From positions 1 to 17,121 of the forward strand of contig DAOWCY010000158.1 of NCBI GenBank assembly GCA_030639305.1: 17,121 bases of DNA, given 5' to 3'. The notes under the pieces are model-generated. The model was not told the origin of the DNA. It made no database searches and worked only from the letters and a program-made list of their open reading frames with translations. This DNA comes from JAGLQA01 sp023135565. Lineage in GTDB: Bacteria > Acidobacteriota > Aminicenantia > UBA2199. Below are positions 12,848-17,121 of this stretch, piece after piece (positions within the stretch are counted from its first letter, which is position 1; every line of letters starts with the position of its first letter). The position numbers and the translations under genes were made by a program.

Positions 12848-14446
12848 ATGAACTCAAAAAAATTAAATTGTCTTTTCGTAATGTTTGTTTTCATGGCGTC
12901 ATTTTTGTTTTTCGCCCCGGCATTAAGAGCCGAAGAAGCGAAAGCCAAAGACGCCCTGGATTACAAGCAAGCTTATAATCTTGTATTGGCTGAAAAATGG
13001 CAGGAAGCCGCCACAGCCTTAAAGGATTTTACCGGTCGTTATCCTAAGAGTAAGTATGTGGATGACGCCCGGTTCTGGCAGTGTTACAGCAAAGAAAAGT
13101 TGGAAAGTTCTTTAGAAAAAGTGTTCGATTGCTACCGGGATTTTATCGAAGCCTACCCCAAAAGCAAGTGGGCGGACGACGCCACGGCCAACTTAGTCCG
13201 CATCGGGCACCGGCTGGCACAAAGCGGTAAACCCGGTTACGAAGCCATTGTTAAAGCCATTAGCGAAGACGCGGAAGATGGGGTTAAGCTGGCTGCCCTG
13301 TACGCTTTAGAAGACCTGGGCGATGAGAAAGCCTTAGATTCCGTTTTAAAACTTTACGATGGTTCGAAAAGTAAGAAGTTCCGCACCAGGGTGATATACT
13401 TGCTGGAAGATTTCGATTCGCCCAAAGCTTTTGCCAAACTGAAAGAGATCGCCTTAAAAGAGGCCGATGCCGAACTGCGCCGCAGGGCGGTTTATGTGAT
13501 TGCCGATACAGGGAAAAAGGAAGCCGCCGCTGTGCTCAAAAAAGTCATCCTGGCCGACACGGACATGAAAGTCAGGAAAGCGGCGCTTTATGCTTTAGAA
13601 GAGACCGGTGATCCCACTGTAGTTCCTATTTTGAGAGACGTGGCCCTTAAAGAAAAGAACCCGGAACTGGCAAAAGCCGCGGTTTATACGTTAGGTGAAG
13701 TAGGCGGCAAAGAGGCGCCGCCGATATTGAAACAGGTACTCAAGCAGGCCCTAGACAGCGACGTAAAGAGGGCTGCGCTTCATGCTCTCGAGGAAACTGG
13801 GGACGAATCGGTGCTGCCGTTTTTGCGGGATTTCGTATTAAAGGAAGGCGATGCCGAGTTAAGGCGGGCGGCGATTTATGTGATCGGCGACATCGAGGGT
13901 AACGATGCTATCGAAGCTTTGCGGAAAATTTTGAAATCTTCTATCGACCCCAAACTGCGCAAAGCTGCACTTTATGCCATCGAAGACCTAAAAGGTGAGA
14001 AGCCCAAACAGGTGCTTTTGGATACAGCGATAAATTCGCAGCAGGAGGACTTGGCCAAAGCCGCGGTTTATGCTCTCGAGGACATGCTGGAAGATAAAGA
14101 CGCCGGGGTACTGCTAAAAGTTTTTCAAAAGTCGAAATTCTTATCTGTTCGCAAAGCAGTCATTTACAGTTTAGAAGAGATCGATTTTCCCGGCAAAGTA
14201 AAGACTCTCGGTGGTATGTTAAAGGGTGAAAAAGACGCATCGCTGCGGCGTTCTATAATAATCGTCCTCGGTGAAACCGGCAGTGATGAAGCGGTGCCGC
14301 TGCTGTTGAACGCAGCGCAGAAGGATAAGGAAGAGAAGGTCAAGCGGGCGGCTGTATCGGCTTTAGAGGAGATCGACAGCGACGTTTCCCGGAAAGCCTT
14401 AGCCAAGATTACAAAAAAAAAGCCCCGCGGTGCGGGGAGCCGATAA
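12848..14446 (+). CDS. Secreted TPR/HEAT-repeat protein
   Basis: It has 532 residues. A signal peptide ends ALRA (residue 28). Residues about 36-120 hold two TPR-like motifs with the BamD/YbgF-type FTGRYPKSKYVDDARFWQ and FIEAYPKSKWADDATAN. From residue 145 there are twelve HEAT repeats at exactly 32-residue spacing (145, 177, 209 ... 497), each with a core like K-V-R-K-A-A-L-Y-A-L-E-E-T-G. It is probably a periplasmic scaffold for protein-protein contacts and has no enzyme motif. GGAG stands 7 bases before the ATG. It follows the sigma/anti-sigma pair and may be regulated by it. The last seven residues (PRGAGSR) and the stop codon come from the first B repeat unit, so the natural C-terminus was probably different. 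Confidence 0.85.
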   Translation: MNSKKLNCLFVMFVFMASFLFFAPALRAEEAKAKDALDYKQAYNLVLAEKWQEAATALKDFTGRYPKSKYVDDARFWQCYSKEKLESSLEKVFDCYRDFIEAYPKSKWADDATANLVRIGHRLAQSGKPGYEAIVKAISEDAEDGVKLAALYALEDLGDEKALDSVLKLYDGSKSKKFRTRVIYLLEDFDSPKAFAKLKEIALKEADAELRRRAVYVIADTGKKEAAAVLKKVILADTDMKVRKAALYALEETGDPTVVPILRDVALKEKNPELAKAAVYTLGEVGGKEAPPILKQVLKQALDSDVKRAALHALEETGDESVLPFLRDFVLKEGDAELRRAAIYVIGDIEGNDAIEALRKILKSSIDPKLRKAALYAIEDLKGEKPKQVLLDTAINSQQEDLAKAAVYALEDMLEDKDAGVLLKVFQKSKFLSVRKAVIYSLEEIDFPGKVKTLGGMLKGEKDASLRRSIIIVLGETGSDEAVPLLLNAAQKDKEEKVKRAAVSALEEIDSDVSRKALAKITKKKPRGAGSR

Positions 14447-14862
14447 GCGGCTTCGCCGCAAGAGGCAGCGGGTGAGCGCTTTTGATTTTAAACCCCGTGC
14501 GCACGGGGAGGCGATAAGCGGCTTCGCCGCAGGGAACGCTTTTGATTTTAAATTATAAAAAGTTTTGATCAAACTTTTACAAAAGTTTGGCCTCCCCGGC
14601 AGGGGCCGCCGGAGGCCCCGTACGCACGGGGGAGCGATGAGCGGCTCCGCCGCAGGGGCAGCGGGTGAGCGCTTTTGCTTCTAAACCCCGTGCGCACGGG
14701 GAGGCGATTAGCGGCTTCGCCGCAAGAGGCAGCGGGTGAGCGCTTTTGATTCTAAATAATTAAAAGTTTTGATCAAACTTTTACAAAAGTTTGGCTCCCG
14801 GCAGGGCCGCCGGAGGCCCCACGGCGTGGGGAGCCTATTTAGCTGCTTCGCAGCAGGGGAGG
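14422..14862 (+). repeat. Array of composite palindromic repeats, B-B-A B-B-A B
   Basis: Five B units start with a six-pair GC stem: CCCCGC/GCGGGG (14423-14437), CCCCGT/ACGGGG three times, and CCCCAC/GTGGGG (14817-14831). A second stem follows: GCGGC/GCCGC four times and GCTGC/GCAGC (14842-14854) once, each around a TTC or TCC loop. Three also carry the tail GGCAGCGGGTGAGCGCTTTT. A units lie at 14557-14616 and 14762-14817. The array is a tandem duplication of about 200 bp (14422-14616 and 14617-14817) plus a partial unit. The changed stem bases stay paired. On the minus strand the first stem is followed by nine T and could act as a leftward terminator. No gene lies inside. Confidence 0.8.
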
Positions 14863-14882
14863 TGATCGCGTTTTTCAACTAA

Positions 14883-14911
14883 TTGCAAAATCGCCTCATT
14901 TATGATATAAA
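14883..14911 (+). promoter_or_regulatory. Strong promoter upstream of the symporter
   Basis: TTGCAA (14883-14888), a 17-base spacer and TATAAA (14906-14911), with TG one base before the -10 box, form a good sigma-70 promoter. The transcript would start near 14918 and run about 150 bases before the symporter ATG at 15070. A second TTGACA at 15036-15041 has no fitting -10 box. Confidence 0.6.
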
Positions 14912-14916
14912 AGTGT

Positions 14917-15039
14917 ATGACAAATGATCTTCTATCTTGTTATTCCACATCAATGCCATTACATGGCGGTAATGAACAACATGTTATACATAGTTCGAGT
15001 TCCCACCGTCAGATGGCTTTCTTTCAAGCTTGGTCTTGA
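14917..15039 (+). CDS. Possible 40-codon leader ORF
   Basis: An ATG at 14917, located at the predicted transcription start, opens a 40-codon frame that ends TGA at 15037-15039, 30 bp before the symporter gene. The peptide begins MTNDLLSCYSTSMPLHGG and ends HRQMAFFQAWS. It is rich in Ser, His and Gln and has no recognised domain or membrane segment. There is no ribosome site, so it would need leaderless translation. It could be a leader peptide, a small protein or a chance frame in an untranslated leader. Confidence 0.22.
   Translation: MTNDLLSCYSTSMPLHGGNEQHVIHSSSSHRQMAFFQAWS
14955..14974 (+). promoter_or_regulatory. Overlapping inverted repeats in the symporter leader
   Basis: GCCAT (14955-14959) pairs with ATGGC (14963-14967), and CATTAC (14957-14962) pairs with GTAATG (14969-14974). 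The two stems share bases, so only one can form at a time. In the DNA they could be operator half-sites; in the RNA they could be a small switch in the 150-base leader. Confidence 0.3.
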
Positions 15040-15069
15040 CAAAACACTATTATTTAAATGAGGTGAACT

Positions 15070-16914
15070 ATGGCATTAAAACTAAGCGTTCTCGACATTA
15101 TCGTATTCATTACTTTTATAGTCGCAGTTATCGGCGTGGGTATCTTTAAAAGCCGCAAAGAGAAATCCAGCAGCGAAGGGTATTTCCTGGCTGGAAGGGG
15201 CTTAAGCTGGTGGCTGATCGGGTTCTCCTTGATTGCGGCAAATATCTCCACGGAACAATTCGTGGGCATGTCGGGCCAGGCGGCGGGCAGCGTGGGGCTG
15301 GCTATTGCCAGTTACGAGTGGATGGCGGCCATTACCTTAGTCTGCGTGGCTTTCTTTTTCTTGCCCAAATTTTTGAGGAGCGGGATTTTTACCATCCCCG
15401 AATATTTAGAGTACCGCTACAATCCTCTTTCGCGTTCGATTATGGCCGGTTACACCATGATTATTTATGTGTTTGTGACTATCGCGGCGGTGATATATTC
15501 GGGCGGCATCACGATCAATACTGTTTTTCGCGGCCAGAACCTTTTAGGCATACCGATTACTATGACCACAGCCTGCTGGATGATCGGCATCCTGGCGGCT
15601 ATCTATGTGGCGGCGGGGGGCCTAAAAGCCTGCGCCTGGGCTGACCTGATACAGGGAACAGCTTTGATAGTCGGTGGCGCTATCGTTATGGTCCTGGCTT
15701 TAGACAAAGTAGGGCAGACGGATTTCCCGCAGTTGGCGGGTACGGCTGCGGCAAACGCAGGCGGTGTGGGCAAGTTTATGGCTTTGAATAAAGACAAAAT
15801 GCACATGTTTTTGCCGGCTTCGAACCCGGTAATACCGTGGACTGCATTGGTAATCGGGCTGTGGATTCCAAATTTTTACTATTGGGGACTCAATCAATAC
15901 ATTTCGCAGCGGGCCTTAGGCGCCAAATCGGTGAAAGAAGGTCAAAAAGGAACGATTTTTGCTGCTGCGCTCAAATTGATCATTCCTTTTATTATCGTTA
16001 TCCCGGGCATTATCGCTTTTAATTTATACGATGTGGACATGGCGGCGGAAGCGAGGGTCGATAATGCGGTCATTTTGCAGAAATATGAAGAGATCAAAGA
16101 AAAACCGGGAGAAGAACTAATTACTTTTAAATTCGATGAAGATTTTAAAAACCTTTACCCGCAGCGATCTTTGGAATTGGAGGCGTACAACATAGAGGTA
16201 GAGAATGCGGCGCGGCAGGCAGGCCGGGAACCGGGCGAAGAGAAACTAATCGGCTACCAGTACGACTCGGCTTATGGGCTGCTGCTCAAGAAACTCATAC
16301 CTGTCGGCTTATGTGGTTTGATGTTTGCCGCCATTGCCGGGGCGGTGATGAGTTCATTAGCTTCCATGCTGAATTCCGCTTCTACTATATTTACTATGGA
16401 CATTTACCGCAAATACATCAACAAAGATGCGCCCCAAAAAACCCTGGTAGGCATCGGCAGGATTTGCACGGTGGTTTTTGTGGTGATCGGCTGCATGATA
16501 GCGCCCCTTTTGGGGGACCCGGCATTTAAAGGTATATTTAATTATATACAGGAGTTCCAGGGATTCATTTCGCCGGGCATCCTGGCTGCTTTTATTTTCG
16601 GTTTGTTCATCAAACGGGCGCCGGGCAGCGCCGGGATTGCCGCTTTGGTATTAAGCCCGCTGGTTTACGGTCTTTTGAAGCTGGTTTATGCGGTGACCGG
16701 GGTGACCTTATTAAGCGCTTTTCTTAACCGGATGGCGATTACTTTCGGGCTGGTGCTGGTAGTGATGACGATTCTTACTTTGGCAGCGCCCCTCGCTGAA
16801 CCGAGAAAAATGCCGGTGCGCGAAGGTATAAAAATGGAGTCTTCAAAAGGCATCAAAATCGCCGGGATTATCGTAGTAGTAATAACTATTATTTTGTATA
16901 TTATTTTTAGGTAA
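15070..16914 (+). CDS. vSGLT-like sodium/sugar symporter (SSS family)
   Basis: Inner-membrane symporter that probably takes up a monosaccharide with sodium. It has 614 residues and about 14 spans. Close likeness to Vibrio vSGLT is seen in LIAANISTEQFVGMSG (54-69), SYEWMAAITL (81-90), YWGLNQYISQRAL (271-283), MSSLASMLNSASTIFTMDIY (427-446) and YIQEFQGFISPGI (492-504). Residues matching the vSGLT sugar site are kept (N58, Q63, E83, N275, K302, Q494), as are the gate Y277 and the sodium-site pair S428-S429; vSGLT S91 is replaced by A86. A charged loop of about 85 residues (319-406) is longer than usual. GAGGTG precedes the ATG. It is a single gene with its own promoter, flanked by repeats, with no sugar-catabolism genes nearby. 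Confidence 0.92.
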   Translation: MALKLSVLDIIVFITFIVAVIGVGIFKSRKEKSSSEGYFLAGRGLSWWLIGFSLIAANISTEQFVGMSGQAAGSVGLAIASYEWMAAITLVCVAFFFLPKFLRSGIFTIPEYLEYRYNPLSRSIMAGYTMIIYVFVTIAAVIYSGGITINTVFRGQNLLGIPITMTTACWMIGILAAIYVAAGGLKACAWADLIQGTALIVGGAIVMVLALDKVGQTDFPQLAGTAAANAGGVGKFMALNKDKMHMFLPASNPVIPWTALVIGLWIPNFYYWGLNQYISQRALGAKSVKEGQKGTIFAAALKLIIPFIIVIPGIIAFNLYDVDMAAEARVDNAVILQKYEEIKEKPGEELITFKFDEDFKNLYPQRSLELEAYNIEVENAARQAGREPGEEKLIGYQYDSAYGLLLKKLIPVGLCGLMFAAIAGAVMSSLASMLNSASTIFTMDIYRKYINKDAPQKTLVGIGRICTVVFVVIGCMIAPLLGDPAFKGIFNYIQEFQGFISPGILAAFIFGLFIKRAPGSAGIAALVLSPLVYGLLKLVYAVTGVTLLSAFLNRMAITFGLVLVVMTILTLAAPLAEPRKMPVREGIKMESSKGIKIAGIIVVVITIILYIIFR

Positions 16915-16945
16915 TGTTTGCCTTCGGGGGTGCGGCGGTTTTCCT

Positions 16946-16971
16946 GGCGCAGCCGTTGGCTGCAAACGAAC
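16946..16971 (+). repeat. 26-bp repeat with GCAGCC/GGCTGC stem (copy 2)
   Basis: This is the second copy of the block at 11108-11133, with one difference of 26. The difference completes the stem: GCAGCC ... GGCTGC pairs with six bases around a 3-base loop, against five in copy 1. It lies in the non-coding stretch after the symporter gene. Confidence 0.6.
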
Positions 16972-17018
16972 ACACCCCGTCGCTTCGGGGCAAAAAATAA
17001 AAAGGCCCCTCAGCGCCA

Positions 17019-17040
17019 CCCCTCTCAAGAGGGGAATTTT
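17019..17040 (+). terminator. Probable terminator of the symporter gene
   Basis: CCCCTC and GAGGGG pair perfectly around a TCAA loop (17019-17034), followed by AATTTT. The T-run is short, so this is a weak intrinsic terminator. A second stem, CCCCG-TCGCTT-CGGGG (16975-16990), precedes it but is followed by A, not T. Confidence 0.45.
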
Positions 17041-17055
17041 AGCCGGTCAATAATC

Positions 17056-17105
17056 AAAAGTTTTGTTCAAACTTTTACAAAAGTTTGGCCCCCGGCAGGG
17101 CCGCC
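17056..17105 (+). repeat. A-type repeat unit at the right edge, 3' end divergent
   Basis: It opens AAAAGTTTTG and carries the perfect stem CAAACTTTT / AAAAGTTTG and GGCCCCCGGCAGGGCCGCC as in the other A units. It then departs from the consensus before GGAGGC (17106 onward reads CAATACTG). No B unit precedes it. The break may be a deletion or an insertion; the window ends 16 bp later. Confidence 0.65.
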
Positions 17106-17121
17106 CAATACTGTTGCCTTA

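Noticed and set aside
14422..14862. Regular repeats that might be a CRISPR array.
   Set aside because: The repeated blocks are about 70 and 55 bp, composed of hairpins, directly adjoining and of two kinds. There are no unique spacers of constant length and no cas genes.
14985..15012. TTCGAGTTCCC resembling a tRNA T-arm.
   Set aside because: The flanking bases do not form the five-pair T stem, and no acceptor or anticodon arm can be drawn.

Overview
The window carries a typical chromosomal stretch of an uncultured, probably diderm (Gram-negative-type) bacterium. The signs are a zinc-finger anti-sigma factor with one membrane span, a signal-peptide protein with a BamD/YbgF-like tetratricopeptide start, and a rod-shape mre operon. 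I cannot assign a phylum from the sequence. Gene style and intergenic repeats would fit a candidate phylum such as Omnitrophota or Elusimicrobiota, but that is only a guess.

Layout. 1-134: the end of a probable insertion element, which breaks off a REP-type (Y1/HUH) transposase gene read leftward (135-527). 751-6270: a leftward operon, in transcription order a FecR-like membrane-anchored protein, mreB, mreC, mreD and mrdA (PBP2), which builds the rod-shape peptidoglycan machine. 6328-7223: divergent from it, two tandem paralogous XRE regulators, each with a cysteine-rich C-terminal half. 7236-10389: leftward rsmI (16S rRNA methyltransferase) and htpG (Hsp90) with an unusual Lys/Ala-rich N-terminal extension, separated by palindromic repeats. 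10578-10960: an orphan MNT-type nucleotidyltransferase. 11171-14446: an ECF sigma factor, its membrane anti-sigma factor, and a secreted TPR/HEAT-repeat protein with twelve repeats in an exact 32-residue register. 14422-14862: an array of structured repeats. 14883-17040: a promoter, a possible 40-codon ORF and a vSGLT-like sodium/sugar symporter. The window ends inside another repeat copy.

The least ordinary signal is a composite intergenic repeat family. It has a GC-hairpin unit B (two hairpins plus a conserved tail) and an AT-hairpin unit A (two mutually exclusive stems plus a GC hairpin). Copies lie at 8038-8170, 8210-8330, 12645-12802, 14422-14862 and 17056-17105. Stem bases differ between copies but stay paired, which argues for selection on, or spread of, a folded element. 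One copy supplies the last codons and the stop codon of the HEAT gene. The second notable point is the pair of cysteine-rich XRE regulators, divergent from the cell-shape operon and with an inverted repeat over their own -10 box.

All calls come from reading the sequence and its translations; no database search was possible.
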